Source of the DNA: Rothia sp. ZJ932
GTDB lineage: Bacteria; Actinomycetota; Actinomycetes; Actinomycetales; Micrococcaceae
NCBI RefSeq assembly: GCF_016924835.1
Contig: NZ_CP070480.1
Location: 2,197,373-2,261,372 of the forward strand
Direction: 5' to 3'
DNA length: 64,000 bases
A program made the position numbers and the translations under genes. Under the pieces are notes generated by a model. The model saw only the letters and a list, made by a program, of their open reading frames with translations, was not told where the DNA came from and did no database searches. Below, in pieces: positions 9,439 to 25,226 of this stretch. Numbering within the stretch: the first letter of the stretch is position 1; each line of letters opens with the position of its first letter.

Positions 9439-9978
9439 TTATGCCTCGGGTGCGGTGAATTCGAGGTCGAGTTCGATGAGAACCTTGTCTGAGACCATGA
9501 CGCCACCGGTTTCAACGGCTGCGTTCCAGGTGATACCGAAGTCTTTGCGGGAGATGGTGGTTGATACGGACGCGCCGGTGCGGGTGGTGCCGAAGGCGTC
9601 TACCGCTACGCCGCCGAACTCGCCGGTCAGGGTGACGGGGCGGGTCTCACCGCGAATGGTCAGGTTGCCTTCAACGGTGATGTCTTCACCGTTGATCTCA
9701 ACGGAGCGTGAGGTGAAGGTCATGGTGGGGTAGTTTTCAGCATCGAAGAAGTCTGCTGATTTGAGGTGACCGTCGCGGGCTTCGTTCTCGGTGTTGATGG
9801 AAGCGATCTGGAGGGTCGCTTCAACGGTTGAGTCTGAGATGTTCTCAGCTACGTTGAACTGCGCGTCGATCTGGTCGAAGCTGCCGCGTACCTTTGAGAT
9901 GCCTGCGTGACGTACAACGAAGCCTACGTGTGAGTGTGCTGCGTCGATTGCCCAGGTGCCTGCGGTGAGTTCTGCCAT
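9439..9978 (-). CDS. YceI-family lipid-binding-like protein
   Basis: This 179-residue beta-barrel protein belongs to the YceI family, which binds isoprenoid-type lipids and is often linked to stress or polyisoprenoid transport. It starts MAELTAGTWAIDAAHSHVGF and shows the family pattern SHVGFVVRHAGISKVRGSF and the C-terminal VMVSDKVLIELDLEFTA. No signal peptide is present, so it should be cytoplasmic. The ATG at 9978 is chosen because the homology begins there and GGGGGGC precedes it. Upstream lie two copies of a near-palindrome likely to be an operator. The gene stands alone. Confidence 0.85.
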   Translation of the reverse strand: MAELTAGTWAIDAAHSHVGFVVRHAGISKVRGSFDQIDAQFNVAENISDSTVEATLQIASINTENEARDGHLKSADFFDAENYPTMTFTSRSVEINGEDITVEGNLTIRGETRPVTLTGEFGGVAVDAFGTTRTGASVSTTISRKDFGITWNAAVETGGVMVSDKVLIELDLEFTAPEA

Positions 9979-10018
9979 GATGCCCCCCTTGGTTGAAGCT
10001 GTTTTACCTACAAGAATT

Positions 10019-10063
10019 ACTTTACGAGTAAAGTTTATACGAGGCAAACTTTCCTTGTAAAGT
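10019..10063. promoter_or_regulatory. Tandem palindromic operator upstream of yceI
   Basis: A perfect 16-bp palindrome ACTTTACGAGTAAAGT at 10019-10034 is repeated as ACTTTCCTTGTAAAGT at 10048-10063, 29 bp centre to centre. The consensus is ACTTTnCnnGTAAAGT. The pair lies 41-86 bp before the yceI start and fits two dimers of an unknown repressor or activator bound near the promoter. Confidence 0.6.
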
Positions 10064-10085
10064 TTCTTCATTAAGGGGCACCAAG

Positions 10086-10134
10086 AGGTCAGATGTGCGT
10101 CATTTTCAGGCTAAAAATGACGCGCACCTGACCT
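10086..10134. repeat. Long inverted repeat downstream of bglA
   Basis: Two 21-base arms beginning AGGTCAGATGTGCGTCATTT pair with two mismatches around a short loop. It lies between the bglA stop and the yceI promoter region. No T run follows, so it may serve as an mRNA 3' end stabiliser rather than a classical terminator. Confidence 0.65.
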
Positions 10135-10155
10135 ATCGCGGTGTATTGCGAGAAC

Positions 10156-11678
<1,523 letters not shown>

Positions 11679-11712
11679 CATACTGTGAGCGGTGCAATTA
11701 GTTTCACCCTTG

Positions 11713-12624
11713 TTAATAAATATGCCCCTCCCCCAGCGCTTCGTAGATTCGCTGGGTCACGCGCTCCATCACAGACGAGGTGATCTTCCAGTGCTGCCAA
11801 TACAGCGGAATCTCCACGGGCGCGTCGGCGAGTTTCACCCAGCGTCCTGCCGCGAGCGCGTCCGCGCACTGAACGTAGGGCACGATTCCCCAACCGATGC
11901 CGGTATCAACAGCGCGTACGTAATCCGGCGATGAGGGTACATAGACGCTGGGGGCGTCCTGCAGGTTTTTGCCCAGCTTGAACTTTGCGGCGATAAGTTG
12001 GCGGCCGCGTTGCTGACCGAAATCCTTGTGGTCGTATTCGATGACGGGTGCGGACGCGAGTTGTTCGGCGGTGAGGTTGCGGGGAAGATCAGGAAAGAAG
12101 TCTTGGGCAAATTCGGCGGATGCGACGGGCCAGTAGCTGCCGATGCCCAGTTTTTCGACGGAGCAGCCTGCGATGGCTTCTGGTTCTGAGGTGACAGCTG
12201 CCATGACCTCGCCGGAGCGTAGCAGGGCTGATGAGTGGTATTCGCCTTCGCGGCGCAGGTCGCAGTAGATGTGGTCTTCACGGGCGAGGACGCGCACGGC
12301 ATCCAGTAGCCAGGTGGAGAGCGAGTCGCTGTTGATTGCTATTGCCACTGTTTGCCCGGAGCGGTCGCCGTCGAGTTCGCGGGCGAGTTCGTCGTGGAGG
12401 TACTGGCTTTGCCGTGCCACGCGGAGCACGAGTGTGCCGGGTTCTGTGGGTTCTACGGGGTTGGTGCGTTTGATGAGGACGCGCCCGGCTGACTGTTCCA
12501 TGGCTTTGATACGTTGGGAGACAGCTGAGGCGCTAATCATGAGTACGTCGGCGGCAGCTTCGAAGGTTCCGTAATCAACGACGGTGGCGAAAGTGGTGAG
12601 CTGGTCTGCGGTAAAACGGGTCAT
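11713..12624 (-). CDS. lysG: LysR-type regulator LysG/ArgP
   Basis: This 303-residue LysR-family activator senses intracellular lysine or arginine and switches on the divergent exporter gene. The N-terminal helix-turn-helix (about residues 18-60, with AAADVLMISASAVSQRIKAME) is followed by an effector-binding domain. The pattern VLIKRTNPVEPTEPG after the HTH is characteristic of the ArgP/LysG/IciA subgroup. It is transcribed away from lysE, with a 69-bp shared control region. Start MTRFTADQLTTFATVV matches the family. The pairing with LysE is the classical Corynebacterium lysG-lysE arrangement. Confidence 0.9.
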   Translation of the reverse strand: MTRFTADQLTTFATVVDYGTFEAAADVLMISASAVSQRIKAMEQSAGRVLIKRTNPVEPTEPGTLVLRVARQSQYLHDELARELDGDRSGQTVAIAINSDSLSTWLLDAVRVLAREDHIYCDLRREGEYHSSALLRSGEVMAAVTSEPEAIAGCSVEKLGIGSYWPVASAEFAQDFFPDLPRNLTAEQLASAPVIEYDHKDFGQQRGRQLIAAKFKLGKNLQDAPSVYVPSSPDYVRAVDTGIGWGIVPYVQCADALAAGRWVKLADAPVEIPLYWQHWKITSSVMERVTQRIYEALGEGHIY

Positions 12625-12693
12625 AAGAATATCTTACGCACCGTGAGAATCCTTAGATTGTCTAATTAGACCTAAGACCGTATTGTTTCTCGG

Positions 12694-13323
12694 GTGACTA
12701 GCGCAGAAATCTTCTCTCATTACCTTTTAGGGGTTACGACCCTGCTGACGCTGATTGTGGCTATTGGCGCGCAGAACGCCTATGTGTTGCGTCAGGCGAT
12801 TCTGGGTAAGTTCGTTGTGCCCATTGTGCTCTTTTGCATCGTTTCGGATATTTTGTTGGTGGGCTTGGGAGTCTTTGGTTTCGGCATCATTGTTGAAAGC
12901 GCCCCCTGGCTGTTGGAGATTCTGCGCTGGGGTGGCGGTGCTTTCTTGCTTTGGTATGGTTTTTCAGCTGCCCGGCGCAGCCTGAAGCCTTCTGCCTTGA
13001 AGGTGGACGCCTCGACTCAGGGCCCGCAGACCTTGCAGCGGGCGCTGGTGCTGGCGGCGGCGATGACTTATTTGAATCCTCACACCTATATCGACACTGT
13101 GGTTCTGTTGGGGGCGCTGGCGAACCAGCAGGGCGATGAGGGGCGCTGGTACTACTATGCAGGGTGCGCCACCGGTAGCGTTCTCTGGTTTATAGCCCTC
13201 GGGTTTGGTGCGCGTTTTCTGCGTCCTGTCTTTGCCAATCCTAAGGCGTGGCGGGTGCTCGATGGGCTGATTGCCCTGCTCATGTTCTTCCTCGCCTACA
13301 AGGTTATGTTTGGTATGCATTAG
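12694..13323 (+). CDS. lysE: LysE/ArgO-family basic amino acid exporter
   Basis: This 209-residue inner-membrane exporter has six hydrophobic segments and removes excess lysine or arginine, for example when dipeptides are used. The family motif GAQNAYVLRQ is near residue 25, and a conserved LNPHTYIDTV segment is present. The GTG start lies in a weak ribosome-binding context, 69 bp from the divergent regulator lysG. No terminator hairpin is obvious after it. The next 700 bp hold a decayed lacZ. Confidence 0.92.
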   Translation: MTSAEIFSHYLLGVTTLLTLIVAIGAQNAYVLRQAILGKFVVPIVLFCIVSDILLVGLGVFGFGIIVESAPWLLEILRWGGGAFLLWYGFSAARRSLKPSALKVDASTQGPQTLQRALVLAAAMTYLNPHTYIDTVVLLGALANQQGDEGRWYYYAGCATGSVLWFIALGFGARFLRPVFANPKAWRVLDGLIALLMFFLAYKVMFGMH

Positions 13324-14010
13324 CCAACCGATCCGCAGACGCCCTCAAAAGCCATCACGAATCCAAATTCAAAGGCGGTTCCTGAGAAGCGGTACTTCTC
13401 AAGTAGCTCAGGGGCGCAGTTGTTGGAGCCTATGCCGGTTTGTTTGTAGTCAGTGGTGAGTGCTGTTGCTCCGGCTTGTTGTAGCCGGTCAATCAACTCG
13501 AAGTAGTCCTCGAAAATCTCCAGGCCCGTTGCCTATGGCGTGGCTGTATCCCAGGTACTGACCGTTGAGCCACACGTAAAAACAGGAATCAACGCTTCAA
13601 AGTTCAGGTTGACCCGCGGGGCGTCCTGCAGAGGGGTGTAGGTGAAGTCTCGCAGGTAGGCACCGGCAGGGTTGTTGTGGGGTACGAAGGGCGGGTCAAT
13701 CGCATGGGGGTAGTTGACGTTGGTGTACTGGTGGGTGTCCATAACCGTGGTTTTGCCAGACGCTCGGTACAGGAAGGGCGTCGAGCCCATCCACCGGGTA
13801 GTCATCCGCGAAGAACCCTTCGGGTACGTCATAGATGCTGGCGAAGTATGCGAAATTCCAGTTTCCACTGAGCAGACTCAACCGGTCTGATGCCTCGCGG
13901 TTGTGTGCTAGGGCACCCATGGTACGGGGACGTGGGCACAAAGTAGGAGCGCACGGGCAGGGTATTTTCGTGCAACACCTTGAGGTTTGGTAGTGCTGTG
14001 GAACAATCAC
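13324..14010 (-). pseudogene. Remnant of a GH2 beta-galactosidase (lacZ)
   Basis: Three minus-strand frames carry consecutive pieces of a LacZ N-terminus: VLHENTLPVRSYFVPT, then REASDRLSLLSGNWNFAYF through PVPSVWQNHGYG, then DTHQYTNVNYPHAIDPPFVP and AGAYLRDF, then FYVWLNGQYLGYSHA. Beyond about 13520 the text jumps to a LacZ C-terminus, with DYKQTGIGSNNCAPELLEKY near 13400. Several frameshifts and one large internal deletion, including the catalytic barrel, have destroyed the gene. A functional LacZ is about 1000 residues. It lies near bglA and may be the relic of a sugar-use locus. Confidence 0.8.
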
Positions 14011-14314
14011 GAGGTTCTTCCTTCTCTACGAATCAGGCTGTAGTTGCAGATTCTTTACTGAGCTTATCGGGTGCCCCTTCCTCTCGGTGGTAACCGCTGG
14101 TTAGCCTTGGTTTATGCCTCTTGCGGCGCTGATAGTTCTCGGGCGCGCGTCCGCTTGGTCAAATGTGGCAGTTCTTATGAGCTTTTGTAGCGGTTCTAGG
14201 TGCTAGGACGCGTGAGACCAGATACCATTTATAGGGAAAGACCGCCGCTATGCGGCACTTGCGACAAGGAAAGAGCGTCAGCAATTGGCGCTCAAAATTT
14301 TTATAGGAGTACAT
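14011..14314 (+). other. Intergenic leader of ppa, no gene
   Basis: No coding frame is convincing. Two copies of the frequent 7-mer (CGCGTCC near 14149, GGACGCG near 14205) and a small GCCGC/GCGGC hairpin near 14240-14260 are present. The ppa promoter must lie here, but no hexamer pair is clear enough to name. Confidence 0.5.
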
Positions 14315-14836
14315 ATGGAACTCGACGTCACTATTGAAATCAACCGTGGCTCACGCGTTAAGTACGAAATTGACCATGAGACCGGTCGCCTGCGCCTGGA
14401 TCGCGTGCTGTTCACCTCAATGCAGTACCCCACCGCTTACGGTTACTTTGAAAACACCCTGGGCGAAGACGGCGACCCCTTGGACGCGATGGTCATCCTT
14501 GATGTTGATGTTGTGCCCGGTGTTTTGGTTGAGTCACGCCCCATCGCTGTTTTCCGCATGACCGATGAAGCCGGTGGCGATGACAAGGTTCTGTGTGTTC
14601 CCTCAGATAAGCGTTACAACCACATCCAGTCCATCGACGATGTATCTGACCAGCTCAAGGCTGAGATCCAGCACTTCTTCGAGCGTTACAAGGATCTGGA
14701 GCCCGGCAAGTGGGTTAAGGGTGAAGGCTGGGAGAACAAGGACTTCGCTGAGAAGCTCGTTGTTGAGGCTCAGGAACGTTTCAAGGCTTCACACTACGGT
14801 TCAGCTGCTGAAGCTAAAGCAGACGAAACCCACTAA
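14315..14836 (+). CDS. ppa: Inorganic pyrophosphatase
   Basis: This 173-residue family I soluble pyrophosphatase hydrolyses PPi to phosphate and so pulls biosynthetic reactions forward. The substrate and metal site residues are visible in [11 protein letters not shown] and in [12 protein letters not shown], the DxDPxD-type signature. The ATG at 14315 is chosen because AGGAG lies 6 bp before it and the protein then begins MELDVTIEI, as in actinobacterial homologues. The open frame runs ten codons further upstream without a ribosome site. A terminator follows. Confidence 0.95.
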   Translation: MELDVTIEINRGSRVKYEIDHETGRLRLDRVLFTSMQYPTAYGYFENTLGEDGDPLDAMVILDVDVVPGVLVESRPIAVFRMTDEAGGDDKVLCVPSDKRYNHIQSIDDVSDQLKAEIQHFFERYKDLEPGKWVKGEGWENKDFAEKLVVEAQERFKASHYGSAAEAKADETH

Positions 14837-14878
14837 GCTATAGAAAGCTTTGGGGGCTTTGACGCTTTATTGAAGCTC

Positions 14879-14920
14879 AAGGGGGGGGGTCTCCGATATA
14901 CACCGGTGCCCCCCCTTTAA
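14879..14920 (+). terminator. Terminator after ppa with G/C tract arms
   Basis: A run of nine G (14881-14889) preceded by AA pairs with seven C and TTT (14908-14918), and an inner CACCGGTG can stack in the loop. The homopolymeric arms are prone to length change. Confidence 0.65.
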
Positions 14921-14994
14921 GCAGACCATTCACCTCTGACCCAGGGGTGAATCATGCATTTAAAGGAGAATGATGACGCTTGCCCTCAATCTGT

Positions 14995-15237
14995 TTACCT
15001 CACACCGAACCCACCATTGCTGTACAAAATCGGGCAGTTATTCCACTGCCCTACATCGGAGGGTAAAAACTCGACGAGATTCGCGGTATCTACCGGGTGC
15101 CCAGCCGCCCTGTCATCGTAGGAATGGAGGTAAGTGATACAAATATGTTCCACCCCGGCATCAGCCAGTGTCTTCACAGCTGCGTAGCCGATGCTGTTGC
15201 TTCGTCCTGCACCGGTCACCAGAGCTACTGCACTCAT
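14995..15237 (-). pseudogene. Truncated short-chain dehydrogenase/reductase
   Basis: The 80-residue frame starts with a clear SDR nucleotide-binding segment (ALVTGAGRSNSIGYAAVKTL), then continues as a second strand ending in ICITYLHSYDDRAAG. SDR proteins are about 250 residues and the Tyr-x-x-x-Lys catalytic part is absent. After about residue 60 the sequence no longer looks SDR-like, so the gene is cut off. Its ATG overlaps the stop of the upstream gene (ATGA), which suggests it was once translationally coupled. Confidence 0.7.
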
Positions 15238-15749
15238 GGCTTATCTCCTTTTAGGGAAGTGCCGATAAAGCGCGCAAAACCGCCCAAAAGCATCTGGGCA
15301 ACCTCCCGGTCACGGGCATAGACGCCCAGCTCAGCGTCCGGGGCGATGTCCTGCGGTCCAATGATTCCCGAAGACATCTCAAGGCTGCTACCTTCGTCCT
15401 CTTCGTCAAAGGTAAAACTCAGCCCGTCTACGAAAGCGCCACCCAGAGCGTTTTCAACAGGTTGCAGAGCAATCACGTCACCGGGGACATAGTGGACGGT
15501 CTCGGCAAGGGGCACCAGCTCATTCCCTGCATTCTCTTCAACGAGCAACTCTTCGGTGAGCTCGACGTGCGCCTCGTGGGAGCTACGCAACTCTAAGGGC
15601 CACCACAGGTGCATGTATTCAACAAAAGCCTGCCATAACTCCCCCGATGGCAGCTCAGAGATGATATACAGATCAGTCCTGACCTCTTGCGCCGAGGGCA
15701 CCTCTGTGGTTTGGATTTCTTCAATGTGATGCGAGAACAGTGAACTCAT
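15234..15749 (-). CDS. Protein of unknown function, possibly SRPBCC-like
   Basis: This 171-residue soluble, acidic protein (many Glu and Asp) has no signal or membrane segment. The passage LWQAFVEYMHLWWPLEL resembles the helix of AHSA1/SRPBCC ligand-binding proteins, but I am not certain. The stop overlaps the start of the truncated SDR, so both were in one operon. The start ATG at 15749 has only a weak upstream purine tract. Confidence 0.65.
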   Translation of the reverse strand: MSSLFSHHIEEIQTTEVPSAQEVRTDLYIISELPSGELWQAFVEYMHLWWPLELRSSHEAHVELTEELLVEENAGNELVPLAETVHYVPGDVIALQPVENALGGAFVDGLSFTFDEEDEGSSLEMSSGIIGPQDIAPDAELGVYARDREVAQMLLGGFARFIGTSLKGDKP

Positions 15750-15793
15750 ATCTTCAGCTTAACCCGCTGGAAGTCTTTAGCGTATCCCTTGTC

Positions 15794-16267
15794 TTAGTTC
15801 TGGGGTACGGGTGGGCCCATGAGTAGCAGGGCAACATAAACGACCACAATGACGCCCAGCAAAACGGCTGTAGCCAGCAGGGGTTTACGCAGTACCCACG
15901 CCTGCACCTTCTCGATGAAGCCTCGGGGCGTTTCACCACCGGGTGCCAGACGCCAACCGCCGGTGAGCAACCCACGCTTTTTTAGGTAGATTTCGTAGGG
16001 GACGGTGGCGAAGGGGATAACCGAGAGCAAAATGCCGGTAATACCTACAGAGGTTTTCCATTGCTGGTTAACCCATACGAAGAGGGTCACTGCCACGTAG
16101 CTGAGGAATACAAAGCCGTGCAAGCTACCAGCTGTAGAAACGAAGTCTGCTACCCCGGTTGCTCGGCTTATTATTGCGGCAATTAACCCTGCCCAGGTGA
16201 TTGCCTCTGCGGTGGCGAAAATACTAAAGAGTGTGCGTGGGGTGAGATTCATAAGAGTGGATTCCAT
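15794..16267 (-). CDS. DUF3817-type integral membrane protein
   Basis: This 157-residue protein starts with a membrane domain of about 95 residues containing three hydrophobic segments and the pattern AEAITWAGLIAAI, GSLHGFVFLSYV and IPFATVPYEIYL. That matches DUF3817 proteins, which occur widely in Gram-positive bacteria without known role. A positively charged loop and a fourth hydrophobic segment near the C-terminus follow. An alternative start at 16252 would shorten it by five residues. It is separated from the neighbouring acidic protein by 44 bp. Confidence 0.8.
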   Translation of the reverse strand: MESTLMNLTPRTLFSIFATAEAITWAGLIAAIISRATGVADFVSTAGSLHGFVFLSYVAVTLFVWVNQQWKTSVGITGILLSVIPFATVPYEIYLKKRGLLTGGWRLAPGGETPRGFIEKVQAWVLRKPLLATAVLLGVIVVVYVALLLMGPPVPQN

Positions 16268-16315
16268 CTGTATCTATGTCTGTGTGTACAGGGTGAGATT
16301 TCCACTCTACCGCTT

Positions 16316-16594
16316 TTACTTTACTGTTGCGTGATGAGGATGCGGACGCGGGTTCTTCAGTTGCTCATAGTAAGTGGGGATCTTCTTCCAGGGTATAAAG
16401 AGGGCATCTATACCTGCCATTATGAAGAAGTAAATGTCCCCGATAATAAAACCACTAATCAGGCATACAAAGAACAGGGAGATACTCACTAGGAGATGGG
16501 GGCTTCTCGTTCTGAGTAGCCGTAGGGAACAAAGCGGGAGCGCACTCCCTGCTATCCCACTATAGCTACAGCCCACATAGTAGGCTCTCCACAT
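16316..16594 (-). CDS. Small membrane protein, unknown function
   Basis: This frame of 92 residues has one long or two short hydrophobic segments (about residues 36-68) and then IPWKKIPTYYEQLKNPRPHPHH at the C-terminus. The N-terminal 30 residues look less natural, and the true start may be internal. No family is recognised. It lies 48 bp before the DUF3817 gene and between it and the rrn terminator. Confidence 0.45.
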   Translation of the reverse strand: MWRAYYVGCSYSGIAGSALPLCSLRLLRTRSPHLLVSISLFFVCLISGFIIGDIYFFIMAGIDALFIPWKKIPTYYEQLKNPRPHPHHATVK

Positions 16595-16690
16595 CTTTGT
16601 AGGGGCTTTACTGCATCTTATGATCCTGAATTTTACTGCACGGGGGGTGGTGCAAGCAGTTAGGGATTTGTTACTAGGTTCTTAAACGAG

Positions 16691-16721
16691 AAAAAGTCCC
16701 TACCGTCAAACGATAAAGACT
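16691..16721 (-). terminator. Intrinsic terminator of the rrn operon
   Basis: Read on the minus strand, AGTCTTTATCG pairs with CGGTAGGGACT (three G-U pairs) around a TTTGA loop and is followed by TTTTT. It lies about 20 bp after the 5S gene. Confidence 0.8.
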
Positions 16722-16739
16722 AAATCCCAAACAAAAAAC

Positions 16740-16855
16740 CCGCGGTGACCTACTCTCCCACACCCTAACAAGTGCAGTACCATCAGCGCAAAAAGCCTTA
16801 ACTACTGGGTTCGGAATGGAACCAGGTATTTTACTCTCGCCAAAACCACGGAAAA
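16740..16855 (-). rRNA. rrf: 5S ribosomal RNA
   Basis: The conserved 5S segments CATTCCGAACCC, GATGGTACTG and the 3' GGGAGAGTAGGTCACCGC are present on the minus strand in the right order, about 116 nt long. It is the last gene of the rrn operon, about 130 bp after 23S. The ends are set by comparison with the general 5S pattern and may be off by a few bases. Confidence 0.95.
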
Positions 16856-16984
16856 CCAAACAACACACACCCCACCAACAAACAAGAGGCGGGGCACACG
16901 CCGGGGTTATTACCCAAAAACCATACAGTGGACACGTCAACAACAAAAACAATACTCACATACTCATGCCACCACAAAAAGTGA

Positions 16985-22000
<5,016 letters not shown>

Positions 22001-22774
22001 AACAAAAAAGAATGATAACTGTTATAGCTCAAAAATAAACAAAACCATCCCATACTCCACAAAACGGAAGCACCCGCCGTGCTTAATGACGGAACAAACA
22101 CCACAAACATAGTGCTCGAGAGATGATCATAACTGTCATATTGAAAACCAAAAGTTATCAAAATAATAAATAAAATTGGTATCAATCAAAGTTTTTATAA
22201 ATCAAAGCACACTATTGAGTTCTCAAGCAACAAACCACCCCAACACTCACCCCACACCAACCGGCGCAAGAAGCTCGCATTGAGCAGTCAATTCTCTTAT
22301 TTCAGCCACCCACCGCAGCAGGCAACCATTCAAGCTTACCAGAAGCATTTCCACACCGCAACACGAAACAACATGTTCCATATCACAACCACGCATGAGC
22401 ACATCCCAGCAACCACCACAACAGGCAACCACACAAAACCAAGCACACACGCACCAGAAACACCCTATAAAACTCTCAAAACCACCGCCCGACCAGGCAC
22501 TTCATACAGCACCCCGCCACAACGACTCAAACAACTATACGCAGGTTCTTTGAGGTTTGCAAATCGAAAAGCGGTGAAACAGGGCACATTTCCAAATGAA
22601 TGCCAACTCGTCCCACACAAGACCATAAAACTTCCCCAAAAGCAGCGGGGCGCGTCCGCACGTCACTCTATATGGAGGTCACTGACAAGCAGCCAAGCAA
22701 CTCAAGGAATACACACAAGGCACCCGGTGTTACAGAAACGTACACCCACACAGACATATATAAGGAGCACCCTC
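22001..22774 (-). other. rrn leader and promoter region, no gene
   Basis: The A/C-rich + strand is the complement of the rRNA leader. A boxA-like GTTGCTTGAGAACTCAATAG lies on the minus strand at about 22235-22216. A plus-strand frame stays open through this stretch up to the oxidoreductase, but its composition (many Thr, His, Gln) is that of leader sequence, so I do not call it coding. Confidence 0.7.
22534..22562 (-). promoter_or_regulatory. Candidate rrn promoter
   Basis: On the minus strand TTGCAA (22562-22557), 17 bp, then TATAGT (22539-22534). The start would be near 22527, about 530 bp before 16S. Additional promoters closer to 16S are likely but not clear. Confidence 0.5.
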
Positions 22775-23755
22775 GTGCCCGCACTATCAATACTTGACCT
22801 TGCGACCATCTACCCGGACGAAGCACCCAAGGACGCCTTTGCCCGATCAGTGCAGCTCGCACAAAAAGCTGAGAACCTCGGTTACAAACGCATCTGGTAC
22901 GCAGAGCACCACAACATGAACAGCATTGCATCCTCAGCACCCGCCGTGCTGATTTCACACATTGGCGCACACACCGAAAAAATCCGACTGGGTGCTGGTG
23001 GCGTCATGCTACCCAACCACTCCCCACTGACCATCGCAGAACAGTTTGGCACACTCGCCGAACTCTACCCGGAACGCATCGACTTAGGTCTGGGACGCGC
23101 ACCCGGCACCGACATGAACACCCTGCGCGCACTGCGCCGCGAACCCACCAGTGCAGAACGCTTTCCACAAGACGTCCTCGAACTTGCCGGCTACCTCAAC
23201 GACAACACCCGCATTCCCGGAGTCAACGCAACCCCCGGACGCGGCACAGGTGTTCCCCTCTATATTTTGGGTTCATCGCTTTTCGGCGCCCAGCTAGCCG
23301 CAGCCCTCGGTCTGCCCTACGCCTTCGCGTCCCACTTCGCACCCACTCACCTAGAGCAAGCCATCGCCACCTACCGCCGCGAATTCAAACCCTCAGAACA
23401 ACTAGCTGAACCCTACGTCATCGCAGCAGTCAATGTACTAGCATCAGACACCACTGAAGACGCCGAAGACCAGCTGCGCACCACCACCCGCCAGCGCATC
23501 AAGCTACTGGCAGCAGGCGGTCAAGACCTCAGCAACGAACAGCTGGACGCTATCGCCGACTCCCCCCGCGGTCAGCAGATCCTCGACATGATGGCATTCC
23601 GCGCCGTCGGCACCGGGGCAGAAGCTAAAGACTACCTGCTGCGCTTTGCAAACATGGTAGAAGCAGATGAACTCATACTCTCGTCCCTGGCAGCAAACAC
23701 CGAACAGTCCCTGCGCAGCTACGAGATCATCGCTGAGCAACTCATCAATAACTAA
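22775..23755 (+). CDS. LLM-class flavin-dependent oxidoreductase
   Basis: This 326-residue enzyme is of the bacterial luciferase-like group, with a TIM barrel that binds FMN. It has the family features [11 protein letters not shown] near residue 45, [21 protein letters not shown] near 80 and [13 protein letters not shown] near 105. Such proteins are annotated as alkanal monooxygenase-like, and true substrates are unknown for most. The GTG at 22775 is chosen because AAGGAG precedes it by 6 bp and homology starts at SILDLA. It is monocistronic and ends in a strong terminator. It points away from the rrn promoter. Confidence 0.9.
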   Translation: MPALSILDLATIYPDEAPKDAFARSVQLAQKAENLGYKRIWYAEHHNMNSIASSAPAVLISHIGAHTEKIRLGAGGVMLPNHSPLTIAEQFGTLAELYPERIDLGLGRAPGTDMNTLRALRREPTSAERFPQDVLELAGYLNDNTRIPGVNATPGRGTGVPLYILGSSLFGAQLAAALGLPYAFASHFAPTHLEQAIATYRREFKPSEQLAEPYVIAAVNVLASDTTEDAEDQLRTTTRQRIKLLAAGGQDLSNEQLDAIADSPRGQQILDMMAFRAVGTGAEAKDYLLRFANMVEADELILSSLAANTEQSLRSYEIIAEQLINN

Positions 23756-23768
23756 AGTTGCCCAAAAG

Positions 23769-23815
23769 CGGTGGTGCAGTTGATATCCCTTTATCAACCG
23801 CACCACCGTTTTTGT
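23769..23815 (+). terminator. Terminator after the LLM oxidoreductase
   Basis: Arms CGGTGGTGCAGTTGATA and TATCAACCGCACCACCG (one mismatch) with a short loop are followed by TTTTTGTTGTT. Confidence 0.9.
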
Positions 23816-23842
23816 TGTTCTCACGAAATACCCAGAAGGCAG

Positions 23843-24064
23843 CTAGCGGGTTTCGTCCCGACGGTTAGCGCGCCACAACCCCAGTTCATCCCCCATCGCC
23901 TCAAGTTCATCACGCAACTCATTACGCTTCTTACGCTGCCACAGACGGTAGGGCATAACTAATAAAGACACCAACAGCACTAACCCCAGAGACAAACTGC
24001 CCAACATCAACAGCAACTGCAAAGAAGAATCCAAATGTATGCCCCTACTCCCTTGATGCTTCAT
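23843..24064 (-). CDS. Small membrane protein with basic tail
   Basis: The frame encodes about 73 residues. One long hydrophobic segment (LQLLLMLGSLSLGLVLLVSL) is followed by a charged cytoplasmic helix rich in Arg, Glu and Lys. The start is uncertain: the ATG at 24064 has CAAGGG close by, and later starts are possible. No family is recognised. It sits between a terminator and a decayed oxidoreductase. Confidence 0.5.
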   Translation of the reverse strand: MKHQGSRGIHLDSSLQLLLMLGSLSLGLVLLVSLLVMPYRLWQRKKRNELRDELEAMGDELGLWRANRRDETR

Positions 24065-24094
24065 GCCCTTGTTTAGGCACACTTTGCCGTAAGT

Positions 24095-24596
<502 letters not shown>

Positions 24597-24600
<4 letters not shown>

Positions 24601-24657
24601 AATATTCAATTTAAGACCGATTTTAAGTGAAAACATGTCTTAGATTGAACGCTCGGC
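24597..24657. repeat. Imperfect long inverted repeat
   Basis: Two 28-base arms starting GCCGAATATTCAATTTAAGA pair with about seven mismatches around AAGTG. The arms resemble those of the repeat at 28643-28705 (shared GCCGA, ATTT, AAGAC/AGGAC and TTTT spacing), so the two may belong to one family. Confidence 0.5.
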
Positions 24658-25209
24658 AAGATAACTACTGCGCGAGATCCCGGTGGACGTGGTATTCGAG
24701 GTCGTACACGTCGTACACAAGGCATTCTGCAAAGGTTTGCACGGTAAAAGCCGCACCGTTACCTCGCAGACCTCACTAATATACGCAAGATACTTTAACG
24801 GTGACCAGGTCACTACGGTAGGACGCTACCTGAGCCCCTGCCTTTGCCTTGTGAAGCTGTTACGAACAAAACCTACGAAACTAAGAACGGGTTCAAGGTT
24901 AACATTGCACTCTATGGAATCTTCCACTCAAATCGTCCATTAGCACCTAAGAGATATAGTAAAGACCCTTAGCTCACCTCAAGAGAAGGAAATAGCAACG
25001 TGCCTTCGATGGCTACAAATCATCTATTTACTACACATGTTGATATTCAGCCTGTCGCGCCCAGTAACTATACTCGCCGTAATGCACAAAAATAGGTATA
25101 GTCAGCCCCTCACGCAAGGGCAGCTTACCCTCAGATCCCTGGAGACCTAAGCACCCCCTGGACGACCAGCACGCCTTCAGTCTTTGCAGCCCACCTACAA
25201 TACATCACC
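24658..25209. other. Gene-poor stretch with possible coding ruins
   Basis: No intact gene is seen. Frames of 40-87 residues with plausible composition occur on + (for example 24683-24943, and a segment TYETKNGFKVNIALYGIF in another frame near 24870), which may be remains of an unrecognised gene. Confidence 0.4.
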
Positions 25210-25225
25210 TGTTTCACGTGAAACA
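25210..25225. other. parS site 1
   Basis: A perfect TGTTTCACGTGAAACA lies one base beyond the stop of the hemD-like gene. It is the parS site farthest from the origin in this window. Confidence 0.9.
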
Positions 25226-25226
25226 T

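Noticed and set aside
22280..22774. N-terminal 165-codon extension of the LLM oxidoreductase frame
   Set aside because: It is the complement of the rRNA leader and promoter region, has unnatural composition, and a good ribosome site with GTG lies at 22775 where the family homology begins.
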